This document shows, piece after piece, positions 51,601 through 64,000 of a stretch of DNA of 64,000 nt. The notes under the pieces are model-generated. The model saw only the letters and a list, made by a program, of their open reading frames with translations. It searched no databases and was not told the origin of the DNA. Made by a program: the position numbers and the translations under genes. How positions within the stretch are numbered: the first letter of the stretch is position 1; each line of letters opens with the position of its first letter. This DNA comes from Whitmania pigra (Eukaryota; Annelida; Clitellata; Hirudinida; Haemopidae): the NCBI GenBank assembly GCA_021613335.1, contig JAJTWR010000465.1:311501-375500 (forward strand), written 5' to 3'.

Positions 51601-54600
51601 AATATAATTAAAGTGTGATTTATCTACTATTTCTATATTTTATGATTTAGATATAGATTATATGTTCCTATCTTCCTTATCCAGAAACGTTATTATAATA
51701 TGGCATTTTAAGTGGATATCTGGACTCCCTAATTATAGTTTCTAATAGGAAAATATAAATATTTTTCATGAGATCTTTAATGAGTCTTCATAAATTTTTG
51801 ACTAGGCTTACTTTTACTTTTAAAATTAAAATTTTAGCTTTTACTAATTAAAAAGGTTAAATTTCTACAATGTACCGTTGCAACGTAAAGAGTTTAAACA
51901 AATGCATTGTTAATTGTTTAAAATAATTATGACTACCATTAATTAGATCAAATGGGTATCTAGAGTTGAAGTATGAGGTTCCCGATACAATGACTTCATG
52001 GATTGCCACCGCTTTTGCAACAAACACCAAATTTGGACTCGGAATTGCCAACAATTTTGCTAAAGTTGATTTTATTAATTGATATTATTATGACTTAAAA
52101 TACTTTTGGTCTATTTATTTAATTTTGTTTAATCATCCGCCTACAATGTTTTAAATATATCCAAACGTCTAAGTCAAATTTATATTTCTAATTTTATTAT
52201 TAACCCAATGATAACCCAATATTAGTATATTGTTGTAAACTTAGATTTTTGGAAATTAATTAAGTTTATATTGCTAATATAGTTAAATTTGTACTTAATT
52301 ATATTAGGCATCTTTTCCGGGCACGTGGGATCTATTTTTGCTACAGAAAGGCATTCTCGATAATCACCTGACAAACAACGAGAATCAAGACAACTTAGAA
52401 GCCCAAATAACCATTTGCATCCTTAAGTACCTCAATTCCTTAAACGCTTAACTTCTATTATTCAGTTCCGTTAACTGAATACCTGCTCTAATAAACTTAT
52501 TAGTTAACTTACTTATTTGCGGACCCCCGGGTTATTTCATTGGTGTCAGGAGTGGGATCCCAAAAAGTAAGTCATGAGCAAGGTCTTAGAAGATTTAACT
52601 TTTGCTGGAATGAGACGTGAGCTTAAGTTGAGGCAAATGGATTCGAAAGGCTCCAGGGAAGAATTGCAGGATCGCCTGCTGTCGTGGATAGTAGACCAGG
52701 GTGAGGATCCAGAAGCTTATATATTTGTTGATCCGGGTCTGAAATGGGTGATGGGAAATATGGATAAAATGATGCAAAGCTTTGAAGAAAAGATGGAAAA
52801 AGTAACTGAGGTTTTCTCCAACAAGGCCTCTACTAGCTACCAACCGGAGGAGACTCCATCAAGCACCATAAACATCATGCCAGCTGAGGCCTCAGCAGTG
52901 TACCCGATTGCCACACTGGTTTCGGTTGAGAAGGAGACCGAGGAAATTGTAGATGGAAGAACTTTGGAAAGCGAAGTGTTTCTTCCATGGAGTGAGGAAT
53001 CGGGAATGGAGCTGAGGGAAGAGCTGGGTGAGGAGAACGGTGCTGAGGAGACCTTTGCTGAGGAGACCTTTGCTGAGGTGAGTGAGGCCAGTTTGGTAGT
53101 TGACGGGGACAGTCCAATAGTGGAGCTCCCAATAAATGTTGAGAATAAGGACAACGGTGAGCTGAGGGAGAGTTTCGCAGACTCCAGAGAAGTCGCGCCA
53201 GTGTCCGATGAGCCAGTTCCGTGCACGATTGCCTCGTTGGTATCGGTTGTGGAGAGAACCGAAGAAATAATTGAAGGGGGGACTTTGGGAGAGACCAGAG
53301 TGGAGCCTCCTCAAGTTGAGGAATCAGTGGAGGAACTGGACCCGGAAAACAGTGGCGATCGATTTGAGTTGGAGGTTTCCGAATTCGATTCAGCTGTAGA
53401 TGTCGTGGAGGTTGGAGCTGCGGATGTCATTGTAACTGAGAGTGGAGATGTTGGCGGTGAGGTACTCGGCGGTCGTGAGTACGTGGTTGATAAGGTTGGA
53501 TCAATGTCTGAGGAGTTCATTTGTGGAGTTCTCAGCCAGGGCGGGTTTTCTGACCTTCGGAGGTCGTCGGAGACTCGGGGCGAGCATTTAGTGCTGTTGT
53601 TTGTTTTGCTGATCTTTTTCAGCAAGCGTTTTTGTAGAGATACAGGAGGAGGACGGGCTCGCCTTGAAACAATGGTGATACATGGGCACCATGTTAGAGA
53701 TTGTGTCCCGAGAGTAAAAATGAAGCTGGCACACATTCGCCGACTGGCGAAGTACCACGGGGAGCAGCAGTCTGTTCTGGACGAACAGATTTAAGGAGGG
53801 TGTAATGTTGTAAACTTAGATTTTTGGAAATTAATTAAGTTTATATTGCTAATATAATTAAATTTGTACTTAATTATATTTGGCATCTTTTCCGGGCACG
53901 TGGGATCTATTTTTGCTACAGAAAGGCATTCTCGATAATCACCTGACAAACAACGAGAATCAAGACAACTTAGAAGCCCAAATAACCATTTGCATCCTTA
54001 AGTACCTCAATTCCTTAAACGCTTAACTTCTATTATTCAGTTCCGTTAACTGAATACCTGCTCTAATAAACTTATTAGTTAACTTACTTATTTGCGGACC
54101 CCCGGGTTATTTCAATATATATATATTATAGTTTGAGAAGCAACGGTTAATAGCAATAGAGTTTTATATAAAAAAAAGTGAAATTATAATTATTTTCATG
54201 GTATTGATTTCAATGTAACTAAATTGATTTAGTTAACTCGTTAGTCACCTGAATGGTATTGCTTTATCATTATCAGGTAAAAACTGTGAAGGATTATTGC
54301 TGTAATTGTTGACGTTGTGATATTTTAGAATTTTGCTCATAAACATGTGCAAACATAATAAACAAAGATAACCTTGCATCATAAATAAATTTCAGATAAC
54401 GGTAATAAAACCATTCTTCATAAACCTAAATCTTCCTTCATCAATCATAAGAGGAGAACAATTTGCAGTTCAAGTGACTCTGTTTAACTATTACGGAATG
54501 GACCTAAGAGTGAGATTCATTCTTTAAAATTATGATGACTTTAATAACATTATAAAATACACATAATGACATTTAAATGTTTATTTTAGGTTGATGTGAC

Positions 54601-56538
54601 GCTTGCAAAATCTAACTATTTCCAAATAATAAAATGCACGAGTGGAACTGAAAATCTTGTCAATGAAGTTGCATCTAAAAATGTGAAGGTATGAATAAAT
54701 TAATTAACATGCTCCTCAAATAATCAACCATGCACCCTATATTTTAATCTGCAATAACTCATTTAATGATTTGTTGTTAAAATTAAAATGATTTATTAAC
54801 AATTAATTTTTTTAGATAGGTAATAAATTTTCATTGACATATACCCTATTAAATAAGACGGTCCATTTCTTGCTATAACATTTGTTTAACTAATCTTACT
54901 AGCCTTCACCATTTTGAAGCAAAATCGTTCACTAGATACCGTAACTTTTGTAATAAAACTTTGTTTGTCGGGGCTGAATTGCCAGTTTCGGCGTCTGCCA
55001 TTATCGGATAGGAACCTCTTAATTTTTAACTAAATTATACAAATGTGCTGAATTAATGAAATGTGAACAAAATGATAAAACTCACCAATAAACGACTTTA
55101 AAGTACGCGAAGTTAAGATAAAAAAAATACCAGGAGTATGACTATCCACGACACCTGGTGACATGTATAAGCTATTACCAGGTATAAGTTATTAAATACA
55201 CATCCACAAACATCCAAGCAAAATTCTCCGGGTCACCCATGACGTGACCAGGATTAGGCCATGCACAAGAGATTTCCAAGTTTGAACTCCCGTCTAGGTC
55301 AGATATTTTATGTGAGCAAAGAACCTCTGGTGAATCGTCCATTCCGTGGCCACGTGTCATCGGATTCATATCATGTGTCGCATGGTAGGGTTAGGCTTGC
55401 TTGCTGTTCAACTAGGTCAACTGGATTGATTCTTCATCCTTGCAATGCTGTCATTGAGCTCTATTGTAAAGTTCAACACGGAATTACTTTCAAATTTGGT
55501 TTTCAATTTATTAAGTGGAGCTTCATGCCACATATGAGGTAAACCTATCATCGACATGCCGACGATACTCCAACGGTAAATCTCCGTAAACGTCATCCTC
55601 TCCAAATATCCCATGTAAAAGTTAGCAAAGATCGGTCCGAGAGGAGAACTCATTGCCACACTATCAACATTTAGATATAATTGACCGTCAGGATGTCTAA
55701 ACGGTTTCTCTTTACGGCACAAGCGGAACAATTTAGCCAAACTGTCCTTTTTGACGTGATAGGGGCAGTGTCTGATTATGGTAAACTCTATCATTATATC
55801 AACGGTTGCCTCAAGAGCAATTAAATGTCAACAAAATATGGCCACTAAATATCCAAACAAATTATTTATTTAAATGAATTATTATCTCAGGTCTTAAACA
55901 ACGACATGGCGACAGTATATTTTTGGATTGTTGCAACTTCATTGGGTCAGATTCCAATCGAAGTAAAAGCTGTTGCTGGAGTGGCTGCCGATGCTCTCGT
56001 TGTTAACTTACTCGTCAAGGCATGAAACTCTAAAACATTTTTGGTAACACATAAAGTCCGATGACTTAATGAACTTTTTGTATTGACCCTTAGCCTGAAG
56101 GTCAACCTCAAACCTACAGTTCATCGTCATTGATTAGAATTCCACAAGAACAATCGAACACTATAAACTTCGATGTATCATTACCACCCAAAAATATCCT
56201 TGTGCCTGGCTCGGTCGTCATCGAAGTTACAGTTATTGGTATTTTTAATGTTGTGTTATAATTTATTAAATGACTGGATTCATTTGATGAAAAAAAACAA
56301 TCAACCATTAAGACAAACACTAATTGCCAATAAATTAATATCCAATTAATTGGATGAATAGGCGACATTCTTGGGACCTCATTCAATAATTTGGACCAGC
56401 TTTTGCAAATGCCTTACGGATGTGGAGAACAGAATATGGTTACTCTTGCTCCCGATGTTTTCATCGTCCAATATCTCACTGCCACAAATCTACTTACTGA
56501 AGAGATTAAGTCTAAAGCATTGGAATTTATTAACCAAG
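39640..56538 (+). CDS. Thioester-containing protein (A2M/CD109/TEP family), copy 1
   Basis: Exons: 39640-39692, 39812-39975, 40071-40096, 40291-40447, 41363-41433, 41740-41791, 41850-41923, 41997-42036, 45975-46077, 46149-46258, 48804-49033, 49265-49504, 49669-49788, 49851-49913, 49975-50181, 50480-50629, 50747-50866, 51233-51323, 51383-51521, 51947-52064, 54396-54509, 54590-54688, 55891-56019, 56094-56238, 56362-56538. All are in phase and give 997 codons. There is a signal peptide (MNRIFLLFVGCLACFKAE), then the macroglobulin domains (HSLFIQTDKYLYKPGQK, SLLAVDQSVLQLSAG), a bait-like/anaphylatoxin-region segment, NFPESWIWSD, VPDTMTSWIATAFA, and the thioester motif PYGCGEQNM (Cys at about 959). 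These secreted proteins bind covalently to microbes or trap proteases. Two introns start with GC (after 41923 and 56019). Beyond 56538 the rest of the thioester domain is missing (see 56801-57086), so this copy is probably internally deleted. Confidence 0.85.
40664..41055 (-). mobile_element. Short non-autonomous Helitron
   Basis: On the minus strand the element begins TCTATATATAAAAAA at 41055 and ends GGCAAACAGCTAG at 40664. It is inserted between A and T, with a CCGGGCAAAACCTGG hairpin just before the CTAG end. It retains a piece of Helitron helicase C-terminus (MSHAQEPNNLFVLAPGDET, then KKVVCNQVL). These are the hallmark 5'-TC and 3'-CTRR ends. It lies in a TEP copy 1 intron. Confidence 0.7.
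42066..42440. mobile_element. Unclassified repeat with hAT-like terminal sequence
   Basis: Starts AGTGCTCGACCGATATGGC with further CGGCCGATACCGATACCG sequence, resembling the GGCCGATA-type ends of some hAT families. No second end or target duplication was found. Intronic. Confidence 0.3.
42440..42600 (+). mobile_element. Degenerate SINE remnant
   Basis: Matches the SINE family loosely: GTGCCTGCGACATTCGGTAA, AACAGTCGTTACGTGTCG, then TTGCGCTATACAAATGG. The B box is mutated (TTTTCGCAATCC). It lies in the same TEP intron. Confidence 0.55.
42812..43990 (-). mobile_element. hAT element copy, 3'-truncated, with internal rearrangement
   Basis: Parallel to the element at 46687-48046: it shares the start CAGTGTTGTAAAAATTACC (at 42846) and the transposase C-terminal remnant on the minus strand (about 43330-43200). 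Unlike the other copy, an inverted piece of the opposite terminus (CAGTGTTGTGCAGTATCG) precedes it at 42812. The TAGTCATACCGAAGC segment near 43975 is flipped, and no 3' end follows. It is interrupted by a 159-bp foldback element. Confidence 0.75.
43403..43561 (+). mobile_element. Short foldback/Mutator-like MITE nested in a hAT copy
   Basis: A 159-bp element from GGCACCCCATCATAATAGCC to GACGGGTCACC, flanked by perfect 9-bp duplications GTCTTCAAC (43394-43402, 43562-43570). The empty site is visible in the sister hAT copy at about 47280 (GTCTTCAATACTGTCAGC), which proves insertion. Confidence 0.9.
43991..45974. other. Long intron interior of TEP copy 1, decayed repeats
   Basis: Broken coding-like snippets on the plus strand near 45300-45530 (for example INIESKKYLRILFKELRHK) suggest an old mobile element, but I cannot name it. 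No host gene is supported. Confidence 0.3.
46323..48595 (+). mobile_element. Tigger/pogo-like element carrying a nested hAT insertion
   Basis: The left end CTTATCTCGACCTCGGTTAA and the complement of the right end (GAACTCGATCTCGGTTAA, from about 48565-48590) form inverted repeats of the Tigger/pogo CTCGG-TTAA type. A transposase N-terminal HTH (KKKLDNNLLEKKYEIILQLK) lies at 46568-46635. Broken coding sequence after the nested hAT (about 48280-48420) may be the rest of the ORF. The boundaries are approximate. Confidence 0.55.
46687..48046 (-). mobile_element. Non-autonomous hAT element with perfect 8-bp TSD
   Basis: A 1,360-bp element from CAGTGTTGTAAAAATTACC to TACTGCACAACACTG, flanked by perfect duplications TACAGGGG (46679-46686 and 48047-48054). 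The minus strand 47316-47089 encodes the hAT dimerisation domain (FIQLNTPLPASAAVERLFSS). The catalytic part is missing. It interrupts the Tigger-like element inside a TEP copy 1 intron. Confidence 0.9.
50219..50397 (-). mobile_element. tRNA-derived SINE copy
   Basis: Reverse-oriented copy (complement of GTTCGAAACAC at about 50318 and the A-box side near 50375). It sits in the TEP copy 1 intron between exons ending 50181 and starting 50480. Confidence 0.85.
52231..52539 (+). repeat. 5' LTR
   Basis: 309 bp, TG...CA ends. A possible polyadenylation signal AATAAA lies near 52490. Confidence 0.9.
52574..53794 (+). CDS. SAP-like domain ORF of the LTR element (406 aa)
   Basis: The only ORF of the element starts 34 bp after the primer-binding region and ends just before the 3' LTR. 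Residues about 5-40 (VLEDLTFAGMRRELKLRQMD, then SREELQDRLLSW) fit the SAP DNA-binding helix-loop-helix. The middle is highly acidic, with two diverged copies of a LVSV.E.TEEI..G.TL motif (about residues 114 and 223) and an EETFA duplication. Residues 338-349 (HLVLLFVLLIFF) are hydrophobic and are followed by a basic tail rich in His/Arg. I see no CCHC knuckle or catalytic motif. It may be a gag-derived or captured protein; its function is unknown. The uninterrupted frame beside near-identical LTRs indicates recent activity, presumably with enzymes supplied in trans. Confidence 0.75.
   Translation: MSKVLEDLTFAGMRRELKLRQMDSKGSREELQDRLLSWIVDQGEDPEAYIFVDPGLKWVMGNMDKMMQSFEEKMEKVTEVFSNKASTSYQPEETPSSTINIMPAEASAVYPIATLVSVEKETEEIVDGRTLESEVFLPWSEESGMELREELGEENGAEETFAEETFAEVSEASLVVDGDSPIVELPINVENKDNGELRESFADSREVAPVSDEPVPCTIASLVSVVERTEEIIEGGTLGETRVEPPQVEESVEELDPENSGDRFELEVSEFDSAVDVVEVGAADVIVTESGDVGGEVLGGREYVVDKVGSMSEEFICGVLSQGGFSDLRRSSETRGEHLVLLFVLLIFFSKRFCRDTGGGRARLETMVIHGHHVRDCVPRVKMKLAHIRRLAKYHGEQQSVLDEQI
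53806..54114 (+). repeat. 3' LTR
   Basis: 309 bp; differs from the 5' LTR at two positions that I can see (AATATAATT for AATATAGTT, ATATTTGGC for ATATTAGGC). Confidence 0.9.
55240..55794 (-). pseudogene. Penelope-like reverse transcriptase fragment
   Basis: Minus-strand frame 55794-55417 contains YLNVDSVAMSSPLGPIFANF, matching the conserved (Q)xDGVAMGSPLGPxLANxF motif of Penelope-like RTs, and KLKTKFESNSVLNFTIEL downstream. The usual Gly residues are replaced and the frame breaks, so it is a dead fragment. It lies in the TEP copy 1 intron between exons ending 54688 and starting 55891. Confidence 0.7.
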
Positions 56539-56800
56539 GTTATTATCCCGCTTAGTATTTTTTCAGCTTTGTTCAATAATAGAAGTGAAAGGTAAACATA
56601 TCATTTGGTATTTTGATTATGGTAATCCACATTTAGCATTTGCAGCGTTATCTCAGCTATTTAGTTTTGTTTATACAAAATTTCTGCCAAACGTTTTGTG
56701 CCGATGTATATTAATGACAAATACCACAACCAGCAATTTTGGTTTTTAATTTAATTTTTATTAAATTAGTTAATCTAAGTTAATCGGAACGATTATTCAG

Positions 56801-57086
56801 CTAACAGAAAAAGACCTCTGCTTTACTGTGAAGATGGATAGGACATTTTATGTCAAGTTGGTCAAACCAGCATTGGTGAAGACATATCGATATTACTCTC
56901 CAGGTAGCTTATTTATTTCCAGGTAGAATTTATGATTATGTGCCTACTTAAGATACGTAACCTAAAGTCTAATTCAATAATGAATAAATGCTATTTTAAA
57001 TAAAAGATCAAATGGTGAGTGGATATTATTCACCAACATCAACTTCGGAATCATGGAATGCCTGCGACCCTCTCTTCAACAACTGA
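56801..57086 (+). pseudogene. Orphan C-terminal exons of TEP copy 1
   Basis: Exons 56801-56903 and 57007-57086 encode the A2M receptor-binding domain end (LTEKDLCFTVKMD, VKLVKPALVKTYRYYSP) and a C-terminus (SWNACDPLFNN, stop). Only 262 bp separate them from the thioester exon at 56362-56538. The rest of the alpha/alpha-toroid thioester domain, the CUB domain and the start of the last macroglobulin domain (some 350-400 residues in the family) are absent. Joining 56538 to 56801 shifts the frame into a stop. This marks an internal deletion, so the copy is unlikely to make a normal TEP. Confidence 0.75.
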
Positions 57087-57228
57087 ACCTTTCCAAACAT
57101 TCGAATATGTAAAAGATATTGTCGAAAAACTAAAATCAACAATGTTATCTTATTTTGAAGTTTACTTTAAGTAAATGGTGATTTATGAAATCAATAAAAA
57201 TTGCTTCAACATCGCTGTTTATTATTTG

Positions 57229-57826
57229 GGTGACCCGTCATAACCACCCGGCGACAAAATAGCCCCGTCAGTGTATTTAAAACAAAGATTTGTGAGTTGA
57301 ATACATTAACCGATAACTGATTCCAAATTTAATTCGAAGTTAGTGGTTTGAAGATTTATCATTTAAAATATTATTAGGATTCCGGCTACTTCTTTAGTTT
57401 GCATGGACAAGTTGGTATTCAATATAAATTATCGATTGACAAACAGGATGTGCAATCTGCACAATAAGAATTTACCAGACACTCATTAACGAAGGTTCCT
57501 TTGATCGTTTAATTTCTTTTGATCCTCCCCCGAGTTCACGTTGCAATGTGTACAATGAAGAGTTTGATTTGGAATTTAATCTATGTTATCGATTGACGTA
57601 CAACATATTCGAGCCACACAAAGTGGATCACCTTATCGAACTCACCTTATCATCACGTCATGTGGATATGTAACAAATCCACAATGGACCAATTTTACCG
57701 CTATTTTGACGGGGCTATTTTGTCCTGAGCTATTTTGTCACCGGGTTGTATTGACGGGGCTGTTTTGACGGGGCTATTTTGTCACGGGCTGTTTTGACGG
57801 GCTGTTTTGTGCCGGGCTGTTATGCC
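57229..57826 (+). mobile_element. Foldback/Mutator-like element with 9-bp TSD
   Basis: A 598-bp element from GGTGACCCGTCATAACCACC to GCCGGGCTGTTATGCC, flanked by perfect 9-bp duplications TATTATTTG (57220-57228, 57827-57835). The right arm holds several 14-16-bp subrepeats; the left arm is short. The core is shared with 13137-13311 and with 9937-10110, both inverted. Confidence 0.85.
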
Positions 57827-57835
57827 TATTATTTG

Positions 57836-59813
57836 ACAAGGGTTAACTTTTTTTTTATTATTTGGCTTCACGACGAATGTACACATTGATGCAGGAAAAT
57901 TAAACACGCAAACAACTGAACATCGGTAAACAATATCCAAGAAAAATCCAGTTGTCAATATACCATCTGGAGGCACAATATAATTCCTTTTGCAACGATG
58001 GCTGTGCCCTCAGCTTTATCGGATTTGCATTTTAATTTGGGAAGCCCCAAACTAATTCATGTCCTTCAACGTTTTACGCATTAGCAAATAAAAACGATTG
58101 TTAAAAATTCGCTTTTTAGCATTTGCACAGTCCTTTAAAGTCGTTATATTATTTTAATGCATCCGCATTTAGAAACTATTATCTAATACAAATTCAATAA
58201 TAAAATATACGGCATGAATATTGTCACCGAGTTAACAAAGACGAATACCAATACGCTTCTCTTTATTTTGCAGTCCATGCTCAAGGCATCGAAAGGAGAC
58301 ATCGTATGTTCTGCATCCCGGATCTCGCATCATAACTTCGACGCCTCAATGACATGCCGAGTCGAAGACTTCATCGGCACTCTTCGTTCCGACTCAAAGG
58401 TGCTGAGACAGATAATGATGTAAAGCGTGTTTATTAAAAAAAAAACTTTGTTTAATAACAACCAAGATATGGAATATAACCTGAACGAAGAATATTACGT
58501 GCCATAAAAAAAGTGGTGGTGGCGCCCCGTTGAATTACAGTTCTTGAAACCCATTTTAAAGTAAATACTTCAATTTCGATTAATCTCATAAGCTATTTCT
58601 TAAAATAAAACATCAAGGGTTCAGTAATATTTGTCAAATTTTCTTCGAATAATATGTCTCTTTTATTTTATATCCAATTCATCAAAGACTGCCTTGTTTC
58701 AATGCTCAGATATTGCCAACAAAAGCCCTGGAATTCATTGAAGAATTGTAATTTTCTCAAGTAACTGATTTTAGCTCATGACTTCGTTAAATATTGAAAA
58801 ATTACTAATTATTAAGCTCTAATTTTTAAAAGTCACGAATTCACATGTTCTTGGGTATATTTTTCATATTAATCAATCATAAATAATCTGAATTATGAAT
58901 AAACAAATGACAAAGCAAAGCATTCAAAAACAAGTTCGTGCCATTGATCCAAAGTCCTCTAAAACCAACATCAAGTTCACAGGATTTTCTTGTAAACAAC
59001 CCAAAGAATCACGAGCAATTGCTTAAAATAAAACAAGAACACTTGAGGATTTTACGATTTTAATTCAAACTGTTTGTCACTGATGTAACGCATAATCGAA
59101 TTTGAATGCGAAGAAACGCTTTTTGATGAATGGAATGTTGGAATGGTCACAGCAAAAGACGTTTTAATAAACACATTGTTTTTTATTTATTATGTATGTT
59201 TTTGTAGAATTTAAAATATGAATTGATGCTCATTTCTGCTAAGAATGGGACTACACAAATGTTTCTCAGGTAATCGTGGTTCTTAACAACCTGTTTAAAA
59301 ATAATAAAAGAACAGAACAAAGGTTGACTATCTCAAAAATAATTGAAGTTGTTCCCAAATATTTTCAAAGTGACGTAAACGAAATCTCAATCATTGTTAA
59401 TGGTTATGATTTATTAGAAAAATAAAGCTTAGGAAGGCACAAATCCGAACTCTATGTAACATTATTGTGAAATCAATAACTGCATTGTTTTTAATTGCAT
59501 CAGAATAAAGGTGATGGACAGGAGCGAGAAAAGTTTATTATTTCATTAAAATGCGATAAGAGAATTGGTGAATTGTGTCTCACTAATTATGATTTTCAAT
59601 AATTTTCTCTTAATAATAAAGTGAGTAATATGAAATGAAAAGGCATTGCTTATCAGAACTGATCGACCTAGAAATACCAAATGCACCTCACTTTGTTAAC
59701 GACGAGAGGCTGGTACAAGGTGATTCTGCAAGCTGAATGCTCAGCAATTTTCAATAAAAGCCCAGGACTTCACTGAAAATCTGCTATTTTCATGCTGTGT
59801 CATTGATCGAAGC
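57836..59813. other. Intergenic region between the two TEP copies
   Basis: No gene is supported. Around 58610-58700 it resembles 37900-38000 (ATTTGTCAA, CGAATAATATGTC), so the upstream flank was duplicated with the TEP gene. The open frame 58214-58423 has no recognisable signature. Confidence 0.5.

Positions 59814-64000
<4,187 letters not shown>

Larger units (their letters stand above)
52231..54114 (+). mobile_element. Non-autonomous LTR retrotransposon
   Basis: Two 309-bp direct LTRs (52231-52539 and 53806-54114) start TGTTGTAAACTTAG and end TTATTTCA. I count two differences between them. The primer-binding site TGGTGTCAGGAGTGGGATCC (52541-52560) is complementary to a tRNA-Leu 3' end. A purine-rich tract (AAGGAGGG) precedes the second LTR. 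Flanks share only ATAT, ambiguous within an AT repeat. The internal 1.27 kb holds a single ORF and no protease, RT, RNase H or integrase. It is inserted in sense in a TEP copy 1 intron and looks recent. Confidence 0.9.

Noticed and set aside
52595..53736. Several minus-strand frames across the LTR element
   Set aside because: Shadows of the 52574-53794 ORF; no domain signature.
53638..53794. Env-like interpretation of the hydrophobic segment in the LTR-element ORF
   Set aside because: Only 12 hydrophobic residues, and no signal peptide or glycoprotein features.
56567..56591. Candidate 25-nt exon between the thioester exon and the C-terminal exons of TEP copy 1
   Set aside because: It has AG and GT flanks but leads to an in-frame TAA at the next exon and does not resemble any TEP segment.

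Overview
The window looks like nuclear DNA of an invertebrate metazoan. Genes are split into many short exons with GT-AG introns, the base composition is strongly AT-rich, and much of the intronic and intergenic space is transposon debris (SINE, hAT, Tigger/pogo, Helitron, foldback/Mutator-like, LINE, Penelope-like, LTR) and long trinucleotide microsatellites. The gene set (CFAP58 ciliary coiled coil, ANAPC11, a GalNAc-transferase family member, kringle/PAN, F-type lectin and thioester proteins) is animal. A lophotrochozoan is plausible, but I cannot name a species. All gene models below were assembled by hand from splice signals. For four of them (GALNT-like, kringle/PAN, both lectins) and for CFAP58 the exon lengths sum to an exact open frame with consistent phase at every junction.

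Layout. 0-3.2 kb: broken DNA transposase relics. 3.9-8.0 kb (-): a complete nine-exon GALNT-like gene that appears catalytically dead. 9.3-10.5 kb: retroelement, foldback and hAT scraps. 10.6-12.6 and 17.1-20.4 kb (+): a tandem segmental duplication, each copy holding a three-exon secreted F-type lectin + PAN/apple gene. 14.6-15.4 kb: a LINE 3' end. 21.0-21.7 kb (+): ANAPC11, made of exons too short for a simple ORF scan. 22.4-27.5 kb (-): a 12-exon type I membrane protein with four kringle and several PAN-like modules. 28.3-35.5 kb (-): 17-exon CFAP58. 36.1-39.2 kb: a hAT and a foldback element, each with target-site duplications. 39.6-57.1 kb (+): a thioester-containing protein (A2M/TEP/CD109 family) with 25 traceable exons up to the GCGEQ thioester motif. 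The exons that should follow are missing, so the copy is probably a decaying or internally deleted paralogue; its introns carry many insertions. 59.8-64.0 kb (+): a second TEP copy, intact as far as the window goes and truncated by the window end.

The two TEP copies, two F-type lectin/PAN copies and the kringle/PAN receptor lie within about 55 kb. All are families of extracellular recognition or immune proteins, and two of the three show recent tandem duplication. The CFAP58, ANAPC11 and GALNT-like genes have no evident functional tie to them. The items I think most worth follow-up are the pseudo-GALNT, the kringle with coordinated loss of its first and last cysteines, the internally deleted TEP, the foldback element family with 9-bp target duplications, and a near-identical-LTR element whose only ORF begins with a SAP-like motif and which has no pol.
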